Origin: Acidiluteibacter sp963716125
Lineage (GTDB): Bacteria > Bacteroidota > Bacteroidia > Flavobacteriales_E > Vicingaceae
DNA length: 64,000 bases
Direction of reading: 5' to 3'
Assembly (NCBI GenBank): GCA_963716125.1
Contig: OY970294.1
Location: 868,001 to 932,000 of the forward strand
The notes under the pieces were generated by a model. It was not told where the DNA came from. It did not search any database and worked only from the letters and a program-made list of their open reading frames with translations. Positions 56,992 to 64,000 of the stretch are shown here, piece by piece. The first letter of the stretch is position 1, and each line of letters starts with the position of its first letter. The position numbers were made by a program, and so were the translations under genes.

Positions 56992-58063
56992 GGCTCTAGT
57001 TTAATTCAGCTATTATTTGTATATTGTGTGTATGAAAACAGAAAAGCTTAAAGACCAAATACTCTCTCTGCCAATTAAACAACGTGAGCGTTTGTTGAAG
57101 GAGATTGAAGATTCAACTAAAGAGATTAACCTGTCTGCGATTGTTTCACGTCAGCATGAGTTTAATAACAAACTCGGAGCCTGTCCTCATTGTTCTCATT
57201 CTAAGTATGTTCGTTTTGGGATTGACAAAGGAGCACAGCGCTACAAATGCAAGTCTTGCCAAAGAAGTTTTACGGAGTATACAGGTACTTGGATGGCAGG
57301 GCTGCAAAGAAAAGACAAGATTGTTGATTATCTTAAACTAATGGTTGAAGAAAAAAGTCTTGACAAAATTGTTTCGATTTTGGGTATTAATAAGAAAACA
57401 GCCTTTGATTGGCGCCACAAGATATTGTCTTCAGTTGACGCAGATGACGGAGAGCCCTTCATTGGTATCACAGAAAGTGATGAGACCTTTTTCCTCAAAT
57501 CTGAAAAAGGGATGAAGGTTAAAAATCGAGAACCAAGGAAAAGAGGCGGTAAGTCAAGCAAAAGGGGTGTAAGCAATGATCAGGTTGCGGTCATCGTGAC
57601 TCAAGACAGAAAGTCAATGCTAAATCTGAGTGTAGCTACACTTGGACGGATTAGAAAGATTGATATTAAAAATGCTATTGGCAATCGCATAAAAAAAGGG
57701 AGCACAATTTTGTGTAGTGATTCTCACCACAGTTATAAAGGCTTCGCTAAAGACACCAAAATTGAGTTTCATCCGGTAAATGTTTCCAGGGGAGAAAGAG
57801 TAAAAGGAGCGTTTCATGTACAGCATGTAAACTCAACGCACAATAAAATAAAGAAGTGGATTGGAAATACATTCTGGGGCGTGTCTACTAAATACCTGCA
57901 ACAATACCTAAATTGGCATATTATAAAAGAAAAAATAAAATCAAACAAGGATATTACCCTTGCTTTCGCAAAGCAGATAGTTGTTGCGGGAGCTCTGGAG
58001 CGCTTTGTTCAAATCCAACCAAACTATAAAACACTATTATCAACGCAGTGCTAAACTAGAGCC
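56992..58063 (+). mobile_element. IS1595-family insertion sequence, copy 2
   Basis: This 1072-bp element has the same ends as copy 1 (GGCTCTAGTTTA...TAAACTAGAGCC). It is flanked by the 8-bp direct repeat AAATGATA (56984-56991 and 58064-58071). It lies in the opposite orientation to copy 1 and 16.35 kb away. It separates the DUF2147 gene from a terminator hairpin. Confidence 0.95.
57032..58054 (+). CDS. IS1595-family transposase, copy 2
   Basis: The predicted protein is identical to that of the copy at 39578-40600: zinc ribbon, HTH-like segment and ISXO2-type catalytic core with an Asn/His third position. The start is ATG 57032 (MKTEKLKDQ). Identity of the two copies points to recent transposition within this genome. 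Confidence 0.95.
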   Translation: MKTEKLKDQILSLPIKQRERLLKEIEDSTKEINLSAIVSRQHEFNNKLGACPHCSHSKYVRFGIDKGAQRYKCKSCQRSFTEYTGTWMAGLQRKDKIVDYLKLMVEEKSLDKIVSILGINKKTAFDWRHKILSSVDADDGEPFIGITESDETFFLKSEKGMKVKNREPRKRGGKSSKRGVSNDQVAVIVTQDRKSMLNLSVATLGRIRKIDIKNAIGNRIKKGSTILCSDSHHSYKGFAKDTKIEFHPVNVSRGERVKGAFHVQHVNSTHNKIKKWIGNTFWGVSTKYLQQYLNWHIIKEKIKSNKDITLAFAKQIVVAGALERFVQIQPNYKTLLSTQC

Positions 58064-58073
58064 AAATGATATT

Positions 58074-58107
58074 AAAGCTTTTCTGTTAACTCAGGAAAGC
58101 TTTTTTT
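58074..58107 (+). terminator. Terminator displaced by IS insertion
   Basis: AAAGCTTTTCTG and CAGGAAAGCTTT form a 12-bp stem with one G-T pair and a 6-base loop, followed by a run of T. It begins just after the right target duplication, so it was probably the terminator of the DUF2147 gene before insertion. Confidence 0.75.
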
Positions 58108-58111
58108 GTGG

Positions 58112-58579
58112 TATGTTAGCTCGGACTTTTCTGCCTGTCTGTTAGGCAGGTAGTCCGTAAAATGATGTTAAATAATACATTAATTTTCTTATTTGAAATT
58201 GACAACTACTATTTAATTTTATCTTTGATGTTAGCGCGGACTTTCAGTCCGTGAATGTGTTATTATCTTTCAGTTCTAATGTCTTCCTATACACTCGTGA
58301 AAAAATAAACTTATCGTAAAATTCTTTATCAGCAATTATCATCATTATGTTAGCTCGGACTTTTCTGCCTGTCCGTTAGGCAGGTAGTCCGTAAAATGAT
58401 GTTAAATAATACATTAATTTTCTTATTTGAAATTGACAACTACTATTTAATTTTATCTTTGATGTTAGCGCGGACTTTCAGTCCGTGAATGTGTTATTAT
58501 CTTTCAGTTCTAATGTCTTCCTATACACTCGTGAAAAAATAAACTTATCGTAAAATTCTTTATCAGCAATTATCATCAT
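58112..58579. repeat. 234-bp tandem duplication
   Basis: Bases 58112-58345 and 58346-58579 are the same 234-bp unit with one visible difference (CTGCCTGTCTG versus CTGCCTGTCCG). Each holds two palindromic elements: CGGACT...AGTCCG enclosing CTGCCT...AGGCAG, and CGGACT-ttc-AGTCCG. Each also holds the 3' end of the methyltransferase gene. Only the right copy joins the rest of that gene; the left is a dead 3' fragment. This fills the 414-base gap 58064-58477, which has no other gene. Confidence 0.92.
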
Positions 58580-59128
58580 TCCATTTACTTTAAAAAAATG
58601 ATGATAATCTCCGATGTTCTTCGACTCAATGTTGGTGGTAATTTTAAAAAAATAAAACATTGTTTTTTCAATAAGTTTCTGAAGTCTATTCTTTGGTTGA
58701 TTAAAATCAGAAATTAACCACAACCCATCTTGCTTTAAATAAGAAAAAAGACGATTAGCGATTTGATTCATTTTTTGAGGTTCAAATAAATCTAAAAAAT
58801 AAAAGGTAGCAATGGCATCAAACTTTAATTTAGGAATGCTATTTTCATTACCGTGAATAAAAGTAACTTGATTAGAGATTCTACTTTGCTTCTTTGCCAA
58901 TTTTATCATTTCCAAAGAAGCATCAACAAAATAAATATGAAGTTGAGGTTTTAGGGAGTGAATTGTTTTAAGAATTTTACCACTTCCACCGCCAATTATT
59001 AGTAAGTTGCCATAATCAGGAAGCCATTCGATGAAGATTTTTTGGGAGTCGAGTAGGGAATTACCAAAAACAATGCGATGAATTGCATCGTAAAATTTGG
59101 CAATGAGATTATAGGAGTTTTTTTGCAT
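58478..59128 (-). CDS. Class I SAM-dependent methyltransferase
   Basis: From ATG 59128 (MQKNSYNLIAKFYDAIHRIVF) the protein has 216 residues; an in-frame ATG at 59149 lies within the upstream terminator and is less likely. It has 'LLIIGGGSGKILKTI' (motif I), 'IYFVDASLEMIKLAKK' (motif II, acidic residue binding ribose) and 'FDAIATFYFLDLF'. The substrate is unknown; the layout resembles ubiquinone/menaquinone-type or small-molecule methyltransferases. The last codons (TFTD and stop) are supplied by the CGGACT-palindrome of the adjacent repeat. Confidence 0.85.
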   Translation of the reverse strand: MQKNSYNLIAKFYDAIHRIVFGNSLLDSQKIFIEWLPDYGNLLIIGGGSGKILKTIHSLKPQLHIYFVDASLEMIKLAKKQSRISNQVTFIHGNENSIPKLKFDAIATFYFLDLFEPQKMNQIANRLFSYLKQDGLWLISDFNQPKNRLQKLIEKTMFYFFKITTNIESKNIGDYHHFFKVNGMMIIADKEFYDKFIFSRVYRKTLELKDNNTFTD

Positions 59129-59134
59129 AAAAAA

Positions 59135-59182
59135 AGTCCGTCGTAACACTGTAGAATTAATTGCTACAATGCCAGACGGACT
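59135..59182 (-). terminator. Terminator of the coiled-coil protein gene
   Basis: On the minus strand AGTCCGTC and GACGGACT form an 8-bp outer stem with an inner TGTAG/CTACA helix, followed by seven T. It lies 12 bases after the stop of the gene at 59195-59884. Confidence 0.8.
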
Positions 59183-59194
59183 ATTTTGAATTTA

Positions 59195-59884
59195 TTATTT
59201 ATTAATTCCTTGCTTTTTTGTTTTCAACTGATCTACATTACCATCAGCGTTAGATATTTTTTGATTGAGTTCTTCTAACTTCTTATTATTGTCTTCAATC
59301 GTTTTAGCTTTTTCTTTATTAGACTCAGTCATTTTATTGATATCTTTTTTATTGTCTTCGATATCATCCTTTAAATCCTTATTGTCATCCATCAATTTCT
59401 CTTGATCTTTTTTCAAATCTCCGCTGATACCAACTGCATCATCTAATTTATCTTCATAATATTCACCTAAATAGCCATTTAAGAAATTTTCAAAAAGTTT
59501 CTTCATGCCATTAAATTCAGCAGATTGATCTTTAGGGGTGATATAAATATCATAGCCTTTTCTTGCGAAAATGCTCATATCTGTACCGCCATTCTTATTT
59601 TCTTTAAAACTGGCGTAAAAGTCTATTTGATCTTCAGAGATAGCCTTAATTTTTGACTCTTTAGCAGCATAAAAGTCTCCATCTTTTTTCAATTTTGCAT
59701 CATGCTCTTTTTTCAAATATTTGCTAAATGCTTTTCTAGTGTCTTTTGGTTCTGTTTCTAATTCAGCTTCTAAAGATGTTCTACTCTGATCATCTTGCAT
59801 CACAGTTGAATTGATTATTGAGTAAGTTTGAGCAGAAGCTCCAATTGTAATAAAAAGGAAAAAAACTCCTAATAAATTTTTCAT
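59195..59884 (-). CDS. Secreted protein with C-terminal coiled coil
   Basis: This 229-residue protein has a signal peptide (1-18, 'GASAQ'), a globular region (about 20-145, 'TEPKDTRKAFSKYLKKEHDAKLKK', 'ARKGYDIYITPKD') and a highly charged Lys/Asp/Glu/Asn-rich coiled coil (about 150-229). It is periplasmic or surface. No family is recognised. It has its own terminator and diverges from the glycosyltransferase gene. Confidence 0.7.
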   Translation of the reverse strand: MKNLLGVFFLFITIGASAQTYSIINSTVMQDDQSRTSLEAELETEPKDTRKAFSKYLKKEHDAKLKKDGDFYAAKESKIKAISEDQIDFYASFKENKNGGTDMSIFARKGYDIYITPKDQSAEFNGMKKLFENFLNGYLGEYYEDKLDDAVGISGDLKKDQEKLMDDNKDLKDDIEDNKKDINKMTESNKEKAKTIEDNNKKLEELNQKISNADGNVDQLKTKKQGINK

Positions 59885-60061
59885 AATACTTTTGTTTTAT
59901 TTAGTGTTTAAAGAATGATATATTGGAATAATAATGCCAATATGTAATGTTTTGATTGTTAATTTATTAAATTTACAACTTCAAATATATGTAGAAGATT
60001 AACTACAAATAACTGTAAATTATTTTTCTTGTAAATATAATCTATTTTAATACATTTAAGC

Positions 60062-60802
60062 ATGCAAAATCGTAAAAAAGTAATAGTGGTGATGCCTGCT
60101 TATAATGCTGAAAAAACATTAGAGCGGACTTATCGTGAAATACCTTTAGATTTTGTGGATGAGATTATTTTGGTGGATGATAAAAGTTTAGACAGAACGA
60201 TAGATAAAGCTAAAAGTTTAGGTATTCATCATATTATAACCCATGATTCAAATAAAGGATATGGTGGGAATCAAAAAAGCTGCTACCAGAAAGCCTTGGA
60301 GTTAGGAGTAGATATTATTATAATGTTACATCCCGATTATCAATACTCACCTAAATTGATACCTGCTATGATTCAATTGATTCAATCTGATTTATATGAT
60401 GTAGTTTTAGGTTCTCGAATTTTAGGAACAGGAGCATTGAAAGGAGGAATGCCTTATTATAAATATTTTGCTAATAGAGTTTTGACATTAATTCAAAATT
60501 TATTTTTGGGAGCTAAATTATCAGAATATCATACAGGTTATAGAGCTTATAGTAAAGAGGCCTTAAATTCAATTAATTGGAAAAATAATTCAGATAATTT
60601 TGTATTTGATAATCAGATTTTATCTCAATTGATCATGAAAAACTATACCATTGCTGAGATTTCTTGTCCAACCAAATATTTTGCAGACGGCTCATCAATC
60701 AATTTTAAAAATAGTGTTACTTATGGCATAGGAGTTCTAAAAGTTAGCATTTTACATCGATTGAAGTTGTGGAAAATTTATGAATCTCGATTGTACAAAT
60801 AG
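60062..60802 (+). CDS. Family 2 glycosyltransferase
   Basis: This 246-residue GT-A protein has 'VVMPAYNAEKTLERTYREIP' (10-29), 'DEIILVDDKSLDRT' (nucleotide-binding acidic residues) and 'HPDYQYSPKLIPAMI' in place of the usual DxD region. 'GSRILGTGALKGGMPYYKYFANRVLT' follows, with a C-terminal amphipathic stretch. It looks like polyprenyl-phosphate-dependent or dolichol-phosphate mannosyltransferase-like enzymes but lacks a clear membrane domain. The sugar and acceptor are unknown. It stands alone between a minus-strand gene and pruA. Confidence 0.88.
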   Translation: MQNRKKVIVVMPAYNAEKTLERTYREIPLDFVDEIILVDDKSLDRTIDKAKSLGIHHIITHDSNKGYGGNQKSCYQKALELGVDIIIMLHPDYQYSPKLIPAMIQLIQSDLYDVVLGSRILGTGALKGGMPYYKYFANRVLTLIQNLFLGAKLSEYHTGYRAYSKEALNSINWKNNSDNFVFDNQILSQLIMKNYTIAEISCPTKYFADGSSINFKNSVTYGIGVLKVSILHRLKLWKIYESRLYK

Positions 60803-60819
60803 TGTTTGTTTTATTGCGT

Positions 60820-60850
60820 TTGTAATCCACAGTTTGAAATCTTAATTTTG
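60820..60850 (+). promoter_or_regulatory. pruA promoter
   Basis: TTG (60820-60822), a 20-base spacer and TAATTTTG (60843-60850) form a complete Bacteroidota -33/-7 promoter 36 bases before the pruA start. Confidence 0.75.
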
Positions 60851-60886
60851 CGTTCGAATTTAATAGAAAAATAAAACACATTATAT

Positions 60887-62509
60887 ATGTCAAACGCAAT
60901 TTTTAAAACTCCGGTAGCTATCAATGAACCTATATTGAATTATGCTCCTGGTTCAGCAGAAAGAGAAGAGCTACAAAAAACGGTAGCCGCTATGAAATCT
61001 AAAGAAATAGATGTGCCTATGTACATTGGTGGAAAAGAAGTTCGTACGGATAAAAAAATCAGTATGCATCCTCCTTATGAGCACAAACATTTATTGGGAC
61101 ACTTTCATAAAGGTGAGGCGAAACATGTAAAAATGGCGATTGATGCTGCATTAAAAGCAAAGGAATCGTGGGCAAATACATCTTGGGAGCATAGAGCTGC
61201 AGTTTTTTTAAAAGCTGCTGATTTAATTGCAGGGCCTTATAGAGCTAAATTAAATGGAGCAACTATGTTGGCTCAATCTAAAAATGCATTTCAAGCAGAA
61301 ATTGATTCAGCTTGTGAAATAATTGATTTTTTTAGATATAATGCACAATATATGCGTCAAATTTACACCGAGCAGCCTGATTCAAGTAGAGGTGTTTGGA
61401 ATAGATTAGAATATAGACCTTTAGAAGGTTTTGTTTTTGCTTTAACTCCATTTAATTTTACTGCAATTGCGGGTAATTTGCCTGCTGCACCAGCTATGAT
61501 GGGTAATACAGTAGTATGGAAGCCAGCAGATACGCAAGTTTATTCTGCTAGAGTAATTATGGAAATTTTAATAGAAGCAGGTTTGCCTGATGGAGTTATT
61601 AACTTAGTTTATGTAAGTGGTCCTGATGCAGGAGAGGTTATTTTCAATCACAAAGATTTCGCAGGAATTCACTTTACAGGATCAACAGGCGTTTTTGAAA
61701 ATATTTGGAAAACAATTGGAAATAATATATCTAAATATAAAAGTTATCCTAGAATTGTAGGAGAAACAGGTGGTAAAGATTTTATAGTAGCACATGAATC
61801 TGCTCATCCAATACAATTAGCAACAGCAATTAGTCGTGGAGCATTTGAATTTCAAGGTCAAAAATGTTCGGCAGCTTCAAGAGCTTATATTCCTAAAAGT
61901 TTATGGGCGGATGTAAAAAAACAATTAGAAAAAGATTTGAAATCTTTTAAAATGGGTTCCCCTGAAGATTTTGGCAATTTTATCAATGCAGTAATCGATG
62001 AAAAATCTTTTGATAAAATCTCTAAATACATTGAGAATGCTAAAAAAGATAAAGATTCAGAGGTTATTATTGGCGGAAAATGTGATAAATCAAAAGGGTA
62101 TTTTATAGAGCCAACGGTAATTCTTGCGAAAGATCCAAAATATACAACGATGTGTGAGGAGATTTTTGGCCCCGTAATTACAATCTATGTTTACGATGAA
62201 AAAGATTTTGAAAAAACATTGAAATTGGTAGATGATAACGCTTATGCTTTAACAGGTGCTATTTTTGCAAAAGATAGAATTGTGATTGAGGATATGTGCA
62301 AAAAGTTAGTGAATGCAGCAGGAAACTTCTACATTAATGACAAACCAACCGGAGCAGTTGTTGGACAACAGCCATTTGGTGGAGCACGTAAATCAGGTAC
62401 AAATGATAAAGCAGGAGCAATGCAAAATTTAATGCGTTGGGTTTCTGCAAGAACTATGAAAGAAACATTTGTTACACCAACAGATTACAGATATCCATTT
62501 TTAGGATAA
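60887..62509 (+). CDS. pruA: 1-pyrroline-5-carboxylate dehydrogenase
   Basis: This 540-residue aldehyde dehydrogenase has the long N-terminus of the P5C dehydrogenase type. Motifs are 'ALTPFNFTAIAGNLPAAPAMMGNTVVWKPA', 'HFTGSTGVF', 'VGETGGKDF' (Glu293), catalytic Cys327 in 'FQGQKCSAASRAYIP' and 'EEIFGPVITIYVY'. It oxidises glutamate semialdehyde (from proline) to glutamate with NAD+. It has its own promoter; no putA or prodh gene is adjacent. Confidence 0.96.
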   Translation: MSNAIFKTPVAINEPILNYAPGSAEREELQKTVAAMKSKEIDVPMYIGGKEVRTDKKISMHPPYEHKHLLGHFHKGEAKHVKMAIDAALKAKESWANTSWEHRAAVFLKAADLIAGPYRAKLNGATMLAQSKNAFQAEIDSACEIIDFFRYNAQYMRQIYTEQPDSSRGVWNRLEYRPLEGFVFALTPFNFTAIAGNLPAAPAMMGNTVVWKPADTQVYSARVIMEILIEAGLPDGVINLVYVSGPDAGEVIFNHKDFAGIHFTGSTGVFENIWKTIGNNISKYKSYPRIVGETGGKDFIVAHESAHPIQLATAISRGAFEFQGQKCSAASRAYIPKSLWADVKKQLEKDLKSFKMGSPEDFGNFINAVIDEKSFDKISKYIENAKKDKDSEVIIGGKCDKSKGYFIEPTVILAKDPKYTTMCEEIFGPVITIYVYDEKDFEKTLKLVDDNAYALTGAIFAKDRIVIEDMCKKLVNAAGNFYINDKPTGAVVGQQPFGGARKSGTNDKAGAMQNLMRWVSARTMKETFVTPTDYRYPFLG

Positions 62510-62758
62510 AATACCGATTGCGCTATCAAATCCTCCAAAATGGCGGACATGTTATCGTATACTTCGTTCCTACGTATACTCGTTTGCTAAAAGCTCGGCA
62601 TTTACCAATTCTACGTTTTAAAATAACATGAATTTAGGTATATGCGTCATTATAAAACTTAATTGGTATTATATATCGACCACAAATGAACAAACGCCTG
62701 TTAGAATTTTAACAGGCGTTTTTCATTTTAAAGCCAGATTGTAATTAAGTTTGTACAG
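62510..62758 (+). other. Intergenic region after pruA
   Basis: The first 110 bases have higher GC and carry an imperfect palindrome (CGTATAC...CGTATAC near 62556-62577). No gene is convincing; a 64-codon frame here overlaps pruA out of frame. The terminator at 62692-62723 lies near its end. Confidence 0.4.
62692..62723 (+). terminator. Rho-independent terminator before divIC-like gene
   Basis: A perfect 12-bp stem AAACGCCTGTTA/TAACAGGCGTTT with a 6-base loop is followed by T residues. It probably ends pruA transcription. Confidence 0.8.
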
Positions 62759-63061
62759 ATGAATAAACTTTGGGATAGAATACCATCTTTTTTTAAGAAT
62801 AAATTTATAATGACCACGGTCGTATTTATTCTCTGGCTGTCTTTTTTTGATCAAAACAATTGGATTACTCAAATGCAATATCAATTTGAATTAAACAAAT
62901 TGGAAAATGAGCGTGAATTTTATGATGAAGAAATCAAAAAGGTTTCTCAAGATTTAAAAGAACTAAGAACCAATCCAAAATCAATGGAAAAGTTTGCCCG
63001 CGAAAAATACCTCATGAAAAAAGACAATGAAGAAATCTTTGTTCTTGTAGAAAAAGATTAA
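62759..63061 (+). CDS. FtsB/DivIC-family septum protein
   Basis: This 100-residue protein has one membrane helix (about 18-32) after a short basic N-terminus. A coiled coil (about 38-75, 'ELNKLENEREFYDEEIKKVSQDLKEL') precedes the conserved 'KFAREKYLMKKDNEEIFVL'. The 'ARE.Y.MKK..EE.F..' block is the DivIC/FtsB hallmark. It forms the FtsQLB/DivIC division complex at the septum. The start ATG 62759 gives the usual length. Confidence 0.9.
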   Translation: MNKLWDRIPSFFKNKFIMTTVVFILWLSFFDQNNWITQMQYQFELNKLENEREFYDEEIKKVSQDLKELRTNPKSMEKFAREKYLMKKDNEEIFVLVEKD

Positions 63062-63372
63062 ATCATTGCCTTGTAAGTTCTTTTTATAATTCTCTGTTTT
63101 CTACTATAAAGGTAAAAAACTTCAATCAAAAAAACTTTTCAAATTATATTTATAATTTTTGTTAGCTCAGAATTAATTGAAAAGTGAAATAAATTTGAGA
63201 CCCTCCTATGCCAAAAATATGGGTATCAGTGAGTGTTATAAATATTTCATCTTTTCAGAATGATTTAAATTTATATGTCGCTGCTATGCAGCTTTTCAAA
63301 TCAGCAACATTTATTTTTAATAATATGTAGCTCCTATAGAGCTAAGATTTATCTAATTAAGCCTTTCAAAAT
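63062..63372. other. Intergenic region with two small palindromic elements
   Basis: AT-rich sequence with no ORF of note. Two related hairpin elements lie about 60 bases apart: GCTGC-tat-GCAGC near 63280-63292 and TAGCTC-ctat-AGAGCTA near 63329-63345. Both are preceded by a 'ATATGT' motif and resemble dispersed REP-like elements. Confidence 0.5.
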
Positions 63373-63414
63373 ATTATTCAATGTAATAAATGGTAAATTG
63401 TTACATTGAATAAT
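63373..63414. repeat. 14-bp inverted repeat at the array boundary
   Basis: ATTATTCAATGTAA (63373-63386) and its exact complement TTACATTGAATAAT (63401-63414) flank a 14-base loop. The right arm is the first bases of the first array unit. Confidence 0.75.
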
Positions 63415-64000
63415 TGACTTATTGATTCATTAACAACTACATTGCGACTAGTCCGCCGAAACATTGTGTAGGAGGAAGCAATGAAGAACTTTGTCCGCCG
63501 CAGTGAAACGAAGGAGGATTATTACATTGATTAATTGACTTATTGTTGCATTAACAACGACATTGCGACTAGTCCGCCGAAACATTGTGTAGGAGGAAGC
63601 AATGAAGAACTTTGTCCGCCGCAGTGAAACGAAGGAGGATTATTACATTGATTAATTGACTTATTGTTGCATTAACAACGACATTGCGACTAGTCCGCCG
63701 AAACATTGTGTAGGAGGAAGCAATGAAGAACTTTGTCCGCCGCAGTGAAACGAAGGAGGATTATTACATTGTTAAATTTACTTATTGTTGCATTAACAAC
63801 GACATTGCGACTAGTCCGCCGAAACATTGTGTAGGAGGAAGCAATGAAGAACTTTGTCCGCCGCAGTGAAACGAAGGAGGATTATTACATTGATTAATTG
63901 ACTTATTGTTGCATTAACAACGACATTGCGACTAGTCCGCCGAAACATTGTGTAGGAGGAAGCAATGAAGAACTTTGTCCGCCGCAGTGAAACGAAGGAG
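63401..64000. repeat. 121-bp tandem repeat array (continues past window)
   Basis: Units begin at 63401, 63522, 63643, 63764 and 63885 with a period of exactly 121. The last is cut by the window end. Each unit holds two similar halves starting GTCCGCCG and ending GGAGGA, and a GTTG/CAAC hairpin. Unit 1 differs most; unit 4 has a changed spacer (GTTAAATTTA instead of GATTAATTGA). The period is not a multiple of three and no ORF crosses it. Confidence 0.95.

Noticed and set aside
39569..58063. Composite transposon made of the two IS copies
   Set aside because: The copies are separated by core housekeeping genes and each has its own separate target duplication, so they inserted independently.
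62437..62631. Small ORF after pruA
   Set aside because: It overlaps the pruA 3' end out of frame and has no start context or family features.
63401..64000. Tandem array as a CRISPR locus
   Set aside because: The whole 121-bp unit repeats with no variable spacers, and no cas gene is near.

Overview
The window is AT-rich chromosomal DNA of a Bacteroidota bacterium. The evidence is two proteins with type IX secretion C-terminal domains, promoters with the Bacteroidota -7 box TAnnTTTG, an rpsU-xerC-hpf-tRNA-tuf-secE-nusG-rplKAJL-rpoBC order, and many Bacteroidota families (DUF3467, DUF1343/NamZ, DUF1573, DUF2147, DUF3124). I cannot place it below phylum; a Flavobacteriales- or Chitinophagales-like organism fits.

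Layout. 1-1.7 kb: the 3' part of a T9SS cargo gene abutting a 5'-truncated HlyD secretion gene. 1.9-7.9 kb: an RmlD-like reductase, a Na+/amino-acid symporter with an unusual periplasmic N-terminus, an HhH protein/apt/acyl-CoA dehydrogenase operon, and rpsU. 8-23 kb: the translation/transcription superoperon (xerC, hpf, four tRNAs, tuf, tRNA-Trp, secE, nusG, rplK, rplA, rplJ, rplL, rpoB, rpoC, DUF3467). 23-36.5 kb: patatin/Omp85 protein, BtuF-like protein, CBS-domain cysteine/cystathionine synthase, LolC/E-like permease, NamZ, a T9SS type-B surface protein, envelope proteins and a beta-helix protein. 36.7-41 kb: an accessory islet with a GNAT/XRE toxin-antitoxin-like pair, two orphan genes, a SecD-like remnant and a PIN-domain gene split by an IS1595-family element. 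41-57 kb: aminotransferase, DUF1573, valS, ppk1-ppx-DUF481, hemG, hemN, icmF and two small envelope proteins. 57-58.6 kb: a second copy of the same IS, in opposite orientation, then a 234-bp tandem duplication. 58.5-63 kb: methyltransferase, coiled-coil protein, glycosyltransferase, pruA and a DivIC/FtsB-like protein. 63-64 kb: non-coding DNA ending in a 121-bp tandem array that runs off the window.

Two properties dominate. First, single-base frameshifts cluster in essential conserved genes (about 8.77-22.9 kb, again 52.9-55.6 kb, plus isolated cases in hemG and the GNAT gene). Because RpoB, RpoC, EF-Tu and the L1/L10/L11 proteins cannot all be broken, most of these are best read as consensus errors. 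I therefore give those genes as full-length spans with frameshifts noted. Second, the accessory signals are repeats and insertions: two IS copies with 8-bp target duplications, a 97-bp repeat carrying the 3' end of tRNA-Trp, about 60-bp terminator-like repeats flanking the PIN module, the 234-bp duplication, and the 121-bp array.

The genes are mostly housekeeping: translation and transcription machinery, purine salvage, polyphosphate turnover, late heme synthesis, proline and branched acyl-CoA catabolism, peptidoglycan recycling, outer-membrane biogenesis and T9SS cargo. I found no convincing new multi-gene system. The strongest candidates for novelty are the islet at 36.7-41 kb and the 121-bp array.
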